Source: Tetragonia tetragonoides (lineage: Eukaryota > Streptophyta > Magnoliopsida > Caryophyllales > Aizoaceae). Taken from it: 64,000 nucleotides of DNA. Below are positions 32,337-43,326 of this stretch, one piece after another. The translations under genes were made by a program, and so were the position numbers. The stretch covers positions 10,514,501 through 10,578,500 of the forward strand of contig CM076151.1 in NCBI GenBank assembly GCA_038025085.1, given 5' to 3'. Below the pieces are notes generated by a model. The model ran no database searches. It was given only the letters and a program-made list of their open reading frames with translations, and was not told the DNA's origin. Positions within the stretch are counted from its first letter, which is position 1. The number at the start of each line of letters is the position of its first letter.

Positions 32337-32770
32337 GGGGCCTGTTTGGCAATTGGTTGATAATATTAATTGTTGGATGGTGGCTGATGGTGTATGATTG
32401 GTATTGTTACTTAGTTGATTTGACCGGTTGATAACATTGGATGTCTGAAAAGAGATGTTTGGTAACATTGGCTGATAACATTTAGCTGGTTCCATGTAAA
32501 ATGACCTATAAGAACATTCATATGATAGAGGAATTTGATGACATAGAAGTAATTATTGCAAGTCTTGGACTATATTGTCATTGGACTACAGTAATGTCAC
32601 CGGCCAATACTCATAAGCTACCTTCTTTGGCTTTTCAAAAGTTGATTTGTGGGAACTCAAAAGTCAATCTCACAAGTTAATATCCAAACACCAATATTAG
32701 ATGGTGGACTAGTCAAGCATTTCAATTTTACCAAAAATCACCCCACAAGCGAATATCCAAACACCCTCTT
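32337..32770. mobile_element. Possible Tourist/Harbinger-like MITE
   Basis: GGGCCTGTTTGGCAATTGG at the left and ATATCCAAACACCCTC at the right suggest inverted ends with the TGTTTGG core also seen in the large Harbinger element at 6371. The interior is repetitive (GGTTGATAATATT phrases) and non-coding. A diverged equivalent is at 58437-58862 in the duplicated block. No clear target duplication was found. Confidence 0.4.
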
Positions 32771-33240
32771 GAATATATATGGGAACTTGAATGCTCAAGG
32801 TTATGTATGCTTGTGTAAAATGATACTCATATGCTTGTGTAAAATATTTCTTGAATATTTCACATGAATTCTTCTACTATATTCTGTTGCCCAATTTGCA
32901 ATAAAATACACACAAGTGCCAACAAACAACCACTGTCGTCTCGCCTGGACCAACGTTTGGGGTACGAGTGAATGGTACTCAAGTACTGTAGTATGAGCAA
33001 TGATTCATGTCTTTTCTTTTCATGTATTAAACCATTTTTTATTATAACTAGTTATATTTTTCGTGCGATGCACGAAATGTTTTATTAAATTATATTTAAA
33101 AATCACCATATATTCACTATACACGCTTAAAATTAAGGTAGAAAATTTTAGACAAAAAACTTCGAAGAGTACAGGTTAAAAATCGAATGCTCAACATACA
33201 TCCTAAAAGTACACCTCTAATCGCATCATTTGACTTGACC

Positions 33241-33999
33241 GAATTTGATCAACTGCAATGCTTCATATTCTCCAAAGTTATTGGGAGAGACACACAATAA
33301 TTAAGCAATGGTCAAACTAATTAAAGTTAGCAAAATACATTCAACTAAGTAGGCATGCATTAGTTATTACGGTGACATAGATGACACTTGGCAAATGATG
33401 GTGAAATGAAAGATTATATGAATGCCTACGTGTCCATCTAGCAATTATGCAAATTCACTTTTATTATATATATATATATAATAGATTGGACGTTTTTTTA
33501 CTACAAAAATATCTTTATTGGATTTTTATTATTATAAAAGACGCCTTCTTACAAGACATCAATCATTAGCTTCTACTATATAAATGAAGTGTCTCATGCT
33601 TTGTCTTCATGCCTAGTCTAATTTGTTTTTCTTATGACATTCTGACCATGCCAAGCTTATAGGTATCTTTTTCTTGTTCATAATAATTTAGTCAAGACTA
33701 CTAATTTAGTTTCATATCTCCACACATGCTATGTCAACGTCAATCCAAGCCTGGTCTGGAGGACATCGGGAAAATTGCTCTCGCAGAAGAGGCGTACAGA
33801 GTATTAGTTACTACAGAGATGATCGTGTGGCTCATCTTTTGTTGCTTGTCTATCACGGTTGGATAATCACAAATCTTTCAAATAATTGACTGCAAGTCTT
33901 CTAAGGTTGTACTAGCCTAGCCTACTAGGAGTAAGTGGTAGAATGAAACTTCCTATAGTACACTGTTCCACTTAACTAGCAATTGTATTTATGAATAAA
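33241..33999. other. Intergenic; orphan RLP upstream modules
   Basis: 33728-33745 holds ATGTCAACGTCAATCC, with two TTGAC cores in reverse. 33860-33960 holds TTGACTGCAAGTCTTC and GAAACTTCCTATAG phrases shared with 30995-31075, 57095-57180 and 59840-59930. TATATATATATATA is at 33466-33480. No RLP coding sequence follows, so the gene copy this block belonged to appears lost. Confidence 0.45.
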
Positions 34000-34290
34000 T
34001 AGGGCGTGTTCTTTTTTATTTATTGGACCTTACTCAATTAGTGATAAGACATTATCCAATCAGTGAGAATCAGTGGTAAGACCTTGCTATTGAATCAGTG
34101 AGAATCAGTGGCAAGATCATACCCAATTACTGAAAATCATTAGCAGGATCCACATTCCTACTCAAAGAATCAGTGGCAAAACCTTATTGAATCAGTGAGA
34201 ATCAATGAAAGCATCTTGGCGAATCAGTAACAGGAGCTTACCCAATCTGTAAAAATCAGTAAGAAAAAGTGGAAAAACACGTACCCTTAA
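34000..34290. repeat. Degenerate AATCAGTG minisatellite, possibly inside a MITE
   Basis: A ~25-30-bp motif like GAATCAGTGAGAATCAGTGG recurs about eight times with drift. The borders AGGGCGTGTTCTTTTT (34002) and the inverted AGGGTACGTGTTTTTCC (34271-34288) look like terminal inverted repeats. Confidence 0.5.
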
Positions 34291-34404
34291 CCAAAAGTAA
34301 GTCTTACTCGTGCGATATGCGACTTTTAGCAAACAATTACAAACCTTATATTATAAGAATATCATCTATTTTTTTTATTTAGTTACTTTAGCGTCTGTCC
34401 TGGA

Positions 34405-34800
34405 TTTTTGTTCGTAGAGAAGATAATTGAGTCGTCCATAAATTTGCACATGTATAACTATGATCGTGAGAAGAGGGACGTTGTTTCTAGTCTTCCATGT
34501 CCCCAAGTCATATTGCGGGGTGTTATCTTGCTTAGTATTTCGTAATTAATGAAAATTTAATTACAGCGTTTGCAGGATTTTCCTCCAAAAATACAGAATC
34601 AATGGACTAGCAAAAAGAAATGTAGCTCGTAGCCAATTTTGAACCAAACGAACCTCTCAAAAAAAAAAAAAACAAAGGAATATATGGGCTGAGATAAATA
34701 GGCGTATTGGGCTGCAAATGTGATGTTTTATGGGCCCAGAATTTACGAGGAGTAACTTGTTTGATGGGTTCTATGGGTCGAAATCTTGAAATGGAGCAAA
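34405..34800. repeat. Duplicated intergenic flank (counterpart of 17470-18120)
   Basis: Shares ordered phrases with 17480-17600 and 17980-18110 but lacks the MITE-like element present there, so it shows the empty site. Confidence 0.6.
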
Positions 34801-34821
34801 GGGGTTCTATGGGTCTATCTT

Positions 34822-35597
34822 GAATTTGAAATACTTTTTTTTTTTTGTGGAAAATTCGACAAAAATAATCTCAAGTTTGAGCGATTAGATAAAATAATCT
34901 CAAGTTGAAAAGTGTTCAAAAATAATCCCAAGTTGTCATTTTTGTCATAAAATTGGACCGTTAACTTAAACGGTCTAATCTGTTACTTAATTAACTCTAA
35001 TTAAACTAAAACCTCATTTGAGACGTGATGAGATGTTCTCGTGGATTCGGGTCATGGTGTTGTGGGGTTAGTAGTGGTTGTGGTGGATGGCGTTTGGGAG
35101 AGGAGAGGGAGTGGTGGTGGGGGGGACGGGACGATGGTGGAGAGTGGTGAAAGAGCTGGAGGTGGAACTGGTGGTGGTGGAGTTGTGGCTGGTTGCTGAG
35201 ATGGTGAGGAGGGACATGGGAGAGGGTGATCGATCTTGGTGGTGGTTGGCTGGTGGCTGAGGATGAGGTGGGTGGTGGGTTGCTGCGTGAGAAGGGAAGA
35301 ACAAGGAGAGAGGAAAATTTGATCTGAGTAGTGGAATTTTTATTAATTTTTTTTTATTTTTCTTATTATTAAGAATAAATAAACATTAATACTATGATAA
35401 TTAACGGCAAGCAGGTCCAATAATTAGCGATATTCTTAACCGAGTTAAACTGGGTCTATTTTTGTGACAAAAATGACAACTTCAGATTATTTTTGTACAC
35501 ATTTCAACTTGGAATTATTTTTGTCTGATCGTTCAAACTTGGGATTATTTTTATCAAATTTTCCTTTTTTTTTTGAAAGAGAATTTGAAATACTTTT
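34822..35597. mobile_element. Foldback element with long inverted repeats
   Basis: The arm at ~34848-34980 (GGAAAATTCGACAAAAATAA, AATAATCCCAAGTTGTCATTTTTGTC) is the imperfect inverse of 35440-35568, giving 120-150-bp arms. The whole is flanked by a perfect 17-bp direct repeat, GAATTTGAAATACTTTT (34822-34838 and 35581-35597). The unpaired centre (~35040-35320) is G-rich GGTGGTGG/GAGG sequence with spurious frames on both strands. Long arms suggest a Mutator-like element, but a 17-bp duplication is long for that group. Confidence 0.65.
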
Positions 35598-36730
35598 AAT
35601 AAGTCTTAACTAAGAAGCTTGTAGAATAATACATACCAAGAAAATAAAGAGAGAGAAAGGAGAAACCCACGCCACCCAAGCCACCTGATAAACTGATCTC
35701 ACAGAAACAAAAGCTCCATGAAATTTCAGCTACCCGCAGCAAAAATCAGTACCTTGCCATCACATATTGCTGTATCATAAATCTCGAGCTCCCAGCTAAG
35801 TATGTTTTCTCAATTTTCTTAAGTTTCGCTGCGGAAATTAACCGTTCTGTATCAAACCCTAATTTCTTGGTCAAGATCCATTGTTGTTTGCTGACCCAAT
35901 CCTTCGTAATTTGTTGGGGAAGACTTCATTTTTGTGGTCTGTTCACCCAAATTCAGCAAGAGGTTGTCCATATTCAGAAAAGCCCTAATTCAATTTGGGG
36001 TAATCCTTTACTCGTGATTTATCCCCTTCTTCAAGATCTATTACCTTATCCCACTCAATTTGGATTTCTCTTTTCTGCTTCCTGGTGCAAGAGAGTGTTT
36101 ATCTTGTCTGGTGATTTTTATTTGGGTTTGTCAAGCTTGATTTGCGGTGATTTTCTCTTTCATGAGAAGATGGCTACTTCTGGTTGTGTTTGCGGAGGTT
36201 GGGTCGTTTTTTCGATTCGACTTGTAGTGTTCAATAGGGGTCGACCAAGCAATTCGACTCCTAGATTTGGAGCTCAACGTCAGCCCCATTTCATTGTTAA
36301 GATCCACACCCCTCTTTTGAGGGTTGGTAAGAATATTCATATCCTTTCTTTTAGCTCATATTTTTTTGTTCAGTCATTGCAGTTCATGTTGTGTTCTGCT
36401 CTTACAATGCCCAGTCTTCAATTGGTTCATGATCTAACCAATACAACAGTTCATACTGTTATTGATAGCCCTACTCCCATTTCTTGTTTTGGTTGCAAGC
36501 TTACCTTCATATTGGTTATTTACTGCAGATTAAGATATATTTGTTGCTTAGTTATCTTTGAATTACTAGAATGAACTCTTAGCCTATATCTAAAGTCAAT
36601 TGGTGTTGCTCTTAGTTATTTTTGTTATAGCCTGTGTATTAAGGAGTATGCTCGTCCAACTTGCATTAAGTCATCTGGTACTAAAAAGGAAAATTCAAGT
36701 TTAACTATAAATAATATTATTGTTTGGGTT
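35598..36730 (+). other. Unassigned DNA 5' of the LINE fragment
   Basis: Probable LINE leader or ORF1 remnant. A 235-codon frame at 35867-36574 opens with a non-ATG codon. Its middle part (GRPSNSTPRFGAQRQPHFIV) looks protein-like, but I recognise no domain. I assign no function. Confidence 0.3.
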
Positions 36731-36913
36731 ATGAGGGGCGAGAAGAAAAAGTTCGGTGAAGTAGTGAATTTTTTTTGGAAGTTCCATCAAGTCCACCTTG
36801 TTGCACTAGCGGTGACTAAATTTCTGTTTGATCCCACAATTTTAGTTGTACAGCAAATTGATTATTCTCAACTAAGAAATTATCTAAGCCTTCTTCAAGC
36901 CTGTTGGTACTAA
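36731..36913 (+). pseudogene. Second LINE ORF2 N-terminal fragment
   Basis: The frame contains KFHQVHLVALAVTKF, a near-copy of KIHQVHLVALAETKV in the LINE ORF2 at 37139. It is either an internal duplication of the ORF2 start or a piece of another LINE. It ends at 36911-36913 without continuing into the endonuclease. Confidence 0.55.
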
Positions 36914-37058
36914 CTAAATATTTGGTTTTATAAGGCCACCAAGATGAGGTCCTTTGGTAGTATAAGTGGGGATAGAGTCTATAACTCTCGGAAGAGAGAT
37001 AAGAAATGTTGTCCAGTCCTTTTAATAAGCATCTTGGTACATTCTAATTGTATGTTTA

Positions 37059-38427
37059 ATGAATAAAATTTCCTATTGGAATATTAGGGGGTGGGGAAAA
37101 CAGATAGTGGAAAAAAAGTTAAATTATTTTGTAAGATTCATCAAGTTCACTTGGTTGCCCTAGCTGAAACCAAAGTGCAGTATGAACCGTCTCTTGCTCT
37201 TGTGCATCAATTTGGATTCTCCCAGTTTGAATTTATTCCATGTGTTGGTTTTTCTGGCGGAATCTGGATATTGTGGCAACACCAGTATATTGAAGTTGTT
37301 TTATTATATAAAGAAGTGCGTTTCATTTCCTTTCTTGTTAAAGATCATATTGATTCTCCACCTTTAGTGGTTATTTTTTGCTATGCTTCTGCACAATCAT
37401 CTCATAAGCAACAATTTTGCAATGATCTCCTTTTTTACTGTAACTCTTTATCTATGCCTTTTGTAGTTATGGGTGACTTGAATGAAAATAAGTTCTAGCT
37501 CAGACAAACTTGGGGGTTCTTTACCTCAGCTGGCTCGATTTGAAAGACTTACTTCTTTTAAGTTCAATGCTAATGTGATGGACATTCCTTTTGCTGGTGG
37601 TACCTATTCTTGGAGGAAAAAGAAGTCAGGACAAAACAATGTCCTTGAAAGATTGGACAGGGTTCTAGTCTCCTCATCATGTTTGTCTCTTTATCCCCTA
37701 ATGCATACCTCTCATCATGACTACTTTAGCACTTCGGATCATTGTCCTATTATTCTGAATTTATCTAATCAAGTTTCGTTCACCCCCCTCCCTTTAAGTT
37801 TGAGCTTGCTTGGGCAAGCCACAAAGATTATGGGTCTTTAGTTCGGAAAGCTTGGAACTCTAGACATGAAGACTTACAAATGTTTCAGTTTATTCAAAAA
37901 TTGAAGAACTTGAACAGCTCTCTAAGAATTGGGCTAAACTCAAGTTCGAAAATGTTACTAGACAACTAAAAGAAGTTGAAGGCCAAATTATAAGTGTTCA
38001 AAGTAAACTTTTAACATCTCCTGCTCATGATGGTTTGATTACTGCTCAGAACAATTTATTGCACAAGAAAGCGAAACTTATCAATTTTAATAGAACTTAT
38101 TGGTCTCAAAGAGCTAGGGAAAAGAATTTAGCTCTTGGAAATAGGAATACAACCTATTTCCAAACAAAAGCTACCATAAGAAAAAATAGGAAAAACATTA
38201 AAGACTTCTTAGGATCGGATGACATTCATCACACTGATTTGTTGAGTATTAGAAGAGAAATTACTAAAAAATTCAAAAGCAGATTTGTAAAGGACAACTC
38301 TTGCACACTCAATTCAGATGTGGATTTACAAGATATTGGTCATGAGATAAGTATTGTTGATAATGAGTTTCTTACAAGTGAGGTATCTGATGAATAAATT
38401 AAAGAAGCAGTTTTCATGCTATCTGAT
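37059..38427 (+). pseudogene. L1-type LINE ORF2 5' part: endonuclease and start of RT
   Basis: LINE ORF2 nicks DNA and reverse-transcribes the element. ATG at 37059 opens NKISYWNIRGWGK. After a frame break the AP-endonuclease continues: HQVHLVALAETKV, VFCYAS-like strand, PFVVMGDLNE (37460-37490), then, after another break, GGTYSWRKKKSGQ, ERLDRVLVS and STSDHCPII. Later frames give RTYWSQRAREKNLALGNRNT, the spacer before RT in plant LINEs. It stops abruptly at ~38427, where RLP sequence on the opposite strand begins. The RT core and 3' end are absent. At least three frame breaks make it non-functional. Confidence 0.85.
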
Positions 38428-39240
38428 GAACCCAGTTAAAGAGTTATGACTAATGTCTAGAGTAGACAAATTTGTAATGTTCTTCAGTAGTAAAAACGGT
38501 TCACCATAAAAGCTGTTGTTACGCAAGCTCAAAAGCCCAAGCTGGTTCAAAGCAGCAATAGATGTGGGCAGAACTCCAGTGAAATTATTGTTTCCCAGGT
38601 CGAGATAATGTAGTTTATCAAAATTGACCCAACAATCTGGAAGCTCACCTTCTAACAAGTTGTTTGAAAGGTCAAGGTTTTGTATCCTCATTTTTGTTGT
38701 GGGACACAAGAAAGAATTGGAAATGGAAAAGCTGTTGTTACCCAAATATAAAAGGTATACATTTCTGAGCCATAGTGGTATTGCACCCTCCAGGCAGTTT
38801 GAACTCAAACTTATGGAATAGATGTTATAAAAGTCAGTTGATAAATTTGGCAGAGTACCATTGATCTTATTGTGTCAAAGATCCAAATCCTGGAGACCAG
38901 ACGGCAAGGTGTCCCAAAAAGCAGGTGGAATAGGGTCTGAAATTCCCGTATTATGTAGATCAAGGAGTGAGAAGTTAGTTTGGGTAAGAAGCCAGTTGGG
39001 GAAAGAAGGGCCAACCTTGCAGGAACTCAGGTGTATAATGTCCAGCTGAAATGGAGGAATCCAATTGGCACTGATGTTGATTACCAGTGCTTGATTATCG
39101 CCCAACCACAGAGAATTTAATGTAGAAAGATTTGAGAGGTGCCTCTCTGAGACAGTGCCTTGGAGCATGTTGTCAAAAAGTTGAAGTTGTCTCAATAAAG
39201 AAAACTTGTTGATCAATTCAGGAACTGGACCCTGAAGTCT
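38428..39240 (-). pseudogene. Internal LRR fragment of an RLP gene
   Basis: On the minus strand from 39240 the frame reads LRRs nearly identical to the central part of the 27018-29432 RLP: ERHLSNLSTLNSL, WIPPFQLDIIHLSSCKVGPSFPNW. It is interrupted by one TGA in place of the serine codon of LDLSHNKINGTLP (~38875). It then runs LSSNCLEGAIPLW to LDISHNSLTGF and ends at the LINE junction. The signal peptide, LRRNT, C-terminal cap and membrane span are absent. Confidence 0.85.
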
Positions 39241-39394
39241 ATTCCAAGGAAAGATCTACAACTTGTGGTTGTTGATCCAAGGAAATATCCACCTACACAC
39301 ATCATGTCCAAGTTGTTTCAAGCAACAATGTCAATTATGTGGCAAGTTATGTTCCGAGTTTCACTTTCCTCTGCAGTGCTGCTAGACAAGTTCC

Positions 39395-40171
39395 TGTTCA
39401 GGCAGAAGCGGTGAAATAGAATGCCCGGTTGTTGAAGTTGCTTACAAGCTGCTTCCGAATATCATAGATCAGGTTACAATCTCAGTTCTGTAGTTTTTGT
39501 TAATTGGCTTTGCTGTGATTCTTTGTTATTTCTTACTTATAGAAAAGTATTTTGCCTGATGAGGACAGGTTTTGAGTAACTTAGTCTTTGTTAATTTCAT
39601 TCTATACATATGACAAAGTCAATCATCTCTGCCACCATATTAGCCGAGCTAGTTTTATTTAGCTAAACTTTTTCTGTAAGCTGAATGGCAGGACGTACAA
39701 GAGTAATTCCCTTCTGGTTCATGTATATATATACATGAGATACTTTCCAAAAACTGTTGTCTCGTGGAATCTATTTGTGTTTGAGAAACCTGAAATGGGA
39801 CTTTGATAGCCTTCTGTGATTAAGAATGGTGTAGAGATTTAATCAAGTGTATGCTTGATTGCCCGTAAACGCAGATCTTTTGTTCATAAGTTGGGCTAAA
39901 AGTAAGGTTGTACCAGGCTAATAGCCAAGCCAAGGTTTATGTAGATTTCTATCGCCAAACATTTGTCTGATTTCATTCCACTGAGTTTGTCAGAAATCTC
40001 AGAATAACCTCGTCAACCTTCTTTTGCTTCCTTCTGCATTTGATCGTTCGTATTAGTACCATATTGGTTTGGTACTTTCTTATCTCGGCTACTTCTTTTT
40101 CTCCCTGTTCACAGGTTCACTTGAATGTCTTTGGAGGACGATATGAAGGGTGTGTCGGGACAATAAACTGA
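39395..40171 (+). CDS. Possible 3'-terminal exon pair of an unidentified gene
   Basis: A frame ending at a GT donor (39472/39473) reads GEIECPVVEVAYKLLPNII. A T-rich intron with a CACAG acceptor (40114) leads in phase to VHLNVFGGRYEGCVGTIN and a TGA at 40169-40171. The phase match and protein-like composition suggest genuine exons, or a relic of them. I recognise no family and no 5' exons. It sits directly beside the RLP fragment breakpoint, so the 5' part may have been lost there. Confidence 0.3.
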
Positions 40172-40857
40172 AAGCAAGGCCTTGCAGCAACTACAGGTCT
40201 GCTTTGAAAGGCTTACCGTACAACTGTAAGCGAGATGGTTGCAGGAGTGGAGAGTTTCAAAAGAACTTAAGCTGAGCCTTTGGTTGCTAATAATAGGAAG
40301 CCCATGAGAAAATCAGCTCTAGCATTTGAAGAACCAACACAGCTTACACCGGTAAATTGAAAACAGGGTTTAAAAAGAACACAAAAACTCGTATGAGTCG
40401 AAAAGTATCCCAAAAGATTGTTGTGTACAGGTTAATGTGAATACATTCTTGATAAGAACAAGAATGCTATCCACAGTTACTTTGCTAGACCCAAATCAAT
40501 TAAACCAATGGGGTATTGACTCTTGAGTTTACTTTTCTCTGATAAACTCAATTGCTAAAACAAAAAGATCTGTACTTTGGCTAATTTGCTTAATAAACTC
40601 AGTCACTCAACAGAGATAAAGCTAACCATGAGACCACTTATATATATTTTTACCTTTTTTCCTTTTTTTTTTCCTTTAAATGTTCAATTAAATTATTTAT
40701 CCTTTCCATTTTTAAGAAATTTTAAAAGATGCAAACATTTCTGCTGCTATATATCAGACCTAATCCCAATCTTATAAACCCTTTTTCATACATTCAACTT
40801 ATGCTCCTCTTCTGTCATCTGTGTGATGAAAAGTAATACTCTCTCTCCTATAGTCCT
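40172..40857. other. Intergenic; probable promoter of the F-box gene
   Basis: No gene is seen. TATATATATTTTTACC near 40639 and ACTCTCTCTCC just before 40858 are compatible with the 5' region of the F-box gene. Confidence 0.4.
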
Positions 40858-42918
40858 ATGGCCAGAACGAACAAGGCTTCAAGAAACATCCCAGAAGAAT
40901 TAATCCATGAAATCCTGCTTAAGTTACCTATCAAATCATTAACAAGATTTCAACTAGTCTCAAAACAATGGCACTCTCTAATCTTTAACCCTGTTTTCAC
41001 AAAATCTCACCTTAAATCCAACCCTTCATCCTTAACCCTGGTTATCCATCCTGATAATTCTCTTTCCTCCCTCAAGTTTGATGCTAACTCTGCTGAATTT
41101 ACCAAGGGTGGTGGCTTAGACTTAGAGCCATTACACCATTTCCTCCCAGATATGCCAACAGATCCTTATGATTACATTGTTCCTGTTGGATCATGTGACG
41201 GGCTCGTATGCCTTTGCAATGAGAACACAGAAAGAATCTATCTTTGCAACCCAGCCACCAAAGAATATATGCAAATCCCGTCCCCTGAATCGAATAGAGG
41301 AGTTATTAAAGCATATGGGTTCGGGTTTGTTCCTTATCGTTATGATAGCTAGATTCCGTAAGTCCCATCGTCTAGGACGATGGCACAGGTTGATCACGGA
41401 AGCTCGCGTATACAACATGAAGTATAACAAGTGGGAAGAATTGGATACAACTTCATTTGATAGTATGAATTTTTTTGATGAAGGTATTGTCTCCCAGGGC
41501 GTCTTGTTAAACGAATCCTTACATTGGGTTGTTTATAGTTATTATCGTGAACCTATTTCCTTGCTTAAATTTGATTTGGTCGAAGAGATATTTGAGCTGC
41601 TACCATTTGTAGACGAGTTTGATGATGATCGTCTCATGCCTTACGATTTGATCACCAGCGCGTCTATTGGGATCATAGAACCAAATAATCTTTGTATCTG
41701 TCAGCTAGCCAAAAATTTGGATACCGGTACAAAATTTGTTGAGCTGTGGATGCTAGAACAGTATGGTGAATGGGATTCTTGGAAGAAATTGTTTAGGTTC
41801 GATTTCAAAGAGGTTGTTGGAGGTCGACGTGATCCTTATCTACTCGGTGTTGCATCTAGTGGTGAAGTTTTGATACATACTGATAATAAAGGGCCTGCAT
41901 TCGTCGCTGCAAGTTGCGATCGACTCATCTATCTCCTCAAGGAGGATCAGGAGACTGAAATTCATTATCCTGCGTTTGTCGTGAAGTATGTTCCTTGTCT
42001 TGCTTCTCCTCACTGCTATGTTCCAAGACTTCCATGCATGGAGAATGATCAGAATATAGAGTGAGTTTTCCAATCAGGCCAGCTATGGCGGGATACACTA
42101 GAGTCAAAGGGATTCAAGCTAAGTAGGACAAAGACCGAGTACTTGGAAGGCAAATTCACAAGAGATGGGGTTGCCTCGGATATGGAGATTAAGATTGGAA
42201 CGGAGGTGGTACCGAAGAAGGATTGTTTCAAATATCTCGGTTCAATCATACAGGGCAACGGCGAGATTGACGACGACGTGACGCATCGTATCAGAACAGG
42301 GTGGCTAAGGTGGAGGAGTGCAACGGGAGTTCTGTGTGACAGAAAAATCCCACTAAAACTTAAAGGCAAATTTTATTGTACAGCCATCAGGCCAGCTATG
42401 CTATATGGGGCGGAGTGTTGGCCGGTGAGGCAGGTGCATGTGCAGAAGATGCGGGTGACCGAGATGAGGATGCTTCGTTGGATGTGCAACTCTACAAGAC
42501 GAGATAGAATTAGGAACGAAGTGTTGAGAGGCAAGGTGGGAGTGACCGATATCGACAACAAGATGCGAGAAACAAGGCTTAGGTGGCTTGGGCATGTGAG
42601 GAGGAGACATCGTGATGCACCGGTGAGAAGGTGTGAGAGAATTACACTTAGAGACTGTAAACGGAGAAGAGGACGCCCAAAGAAGACTTGGGGAGAGGTA
42701 ATCAGGCAGGATTTGACCCGTCTAGATCTTACCGAGGACTTGGTCCTAGATAGGAGAGTATGGCGGAGCAGGATCCGTGTAGAGGATCCGCGTTAGATCA
42801 CGGATGTGCATTGGCTAGTACTAGAGGTGGATTCATTGTGTTTATAGCATGTAGCGCCCCCTTTATTTATGCTGTTCAGTAAGTAGAATCTTGTGCTAGT
42901 TTGTCTAGTGATTTACTT

Positions 42919-42949
<31 letters not shown>

Positions 42950-43172
42950 GACTTTCTGATCATATTATCATATCTGGTGGTTGATATTTTTCACACTTGT
43001 CAGTATTGAACAATTTACCCGAAAAAACCGTTTTGAAATGAGAAAAAAAAAAAAAAAAAAAAAGTTTTCGTGGGTCTTTCGGAAACAGTCTCTCTTCTAG
43101 GCGACTAGTTAGGGGTAAGACTGCGTACATCTGGACCTCCCCAGACCCCGCCCTAGGCGGGATACTTACTGG

Positions 43173-43203
<31 letters not shown>

Positions 43204-43326
43204 TCCAAATTCATGTGCAAAATTAACTTCAGTTTCAGAGTCCTGACTTAGCAGATATGTTATCCACAGTCCACCTTATGTTATGTATTGTGTAATTGCA
43301 GATATGATGATGAGTTTGATGTTTGA
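40858..43326 (+). pseudogene. F-box/kelch-type (CPR1-like) gene, frameshifted, with a LINE in its intron
   Basis: F-box proteins recruit targets to SCF ubiquitin ligases. ATG 40858 opens an F-box (IPEELIHEILLKLPIKSLTRFQLVSKQWHSLI, residues ~11-45). An F-box-associated region follows (VGSCDGLVCLCN, YLCNPATKEY, YGFGFVPY). The frame stops at 41350 (TAG). Another frame continues the same protein: RVYNMKYNKWEELD, GVLLNESLHWVVYS, DLVEEIFELLP, LCICQLAKN, VELWMLEQYGEWDSW, ending PCMENDQNIE. The damage lies in about 41335-41400, where the usual DYKVV segment is missing. An intron from 42061 (GTGAG) to 43301 (TTGCAG) joins in phase to a 25-base last exon (YDDEFDV, stop 43324-43326). This intron holds an RTE LINE. 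Without it the intron would be ~110 bases. Confidence 0.8.
42074..43199 (+). mobile_element. 5'-truncated RTE-clade LINE inserted in the F-box intron
   Basis: The insertion is flanked by GTTTTCCAA at 42065-42073 and 43200-43208. It starts inside the RT (LESKGFKLSRTKTEY, CFKYLGSIIQGNGEID, AMLYGAECWP), runs through the RTE C-terminus (MLRWMCNSTRRDRIRN, RLRWLGHVRRR, RRGRPKKTWGEVI) to TAG at 42794-42796. A 3' tail follows with GTAAGACTGCGTACATCTGG and CCCAGACCCCGCCC-type sequence, ending in (TTG)n at 43174-43199. A ~29-base T run (~42921) and a ~21-base A run (~43042) lie in the 3' region. The frame from 42080 to the stop is open, so the insertion is fairly young. Confidence 0.88.

Larger units (their letters stand above)
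30985..33240. repeat. Segmental duplication, copy 1 (RLP upstream block)
   Basis: About 2.25 kb nearly identical to 57090-59318, including a MITE-like element and other repeats in the same order, with small indels (for example at 32762-32775). Both copies lie upstream of a close RLP pair (27018 and 54657 genes), so the block was copied with or next to the gene. Confidence 0.85.

Noticed and set aside
35068..35304. Open frames on both strands (His/Pro/Ser-rich; Gly/Val-rich)
   Set aside because: Low-complexity frames of the G-rich centre of a foldback element, with no protein family signature.
35867..36574. A 235-codon frame as an independent gene
   Set aside because: No ATG start, no recognised domain, and it lies directly upstream of a LINE. 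Kept only as unassigned DNA.
43160..43200. (TTG)n as an independent microsatellite
   Set aside because: It is the normal 3' tail of the RTE LINE, confirmed by the flanking target duplication.
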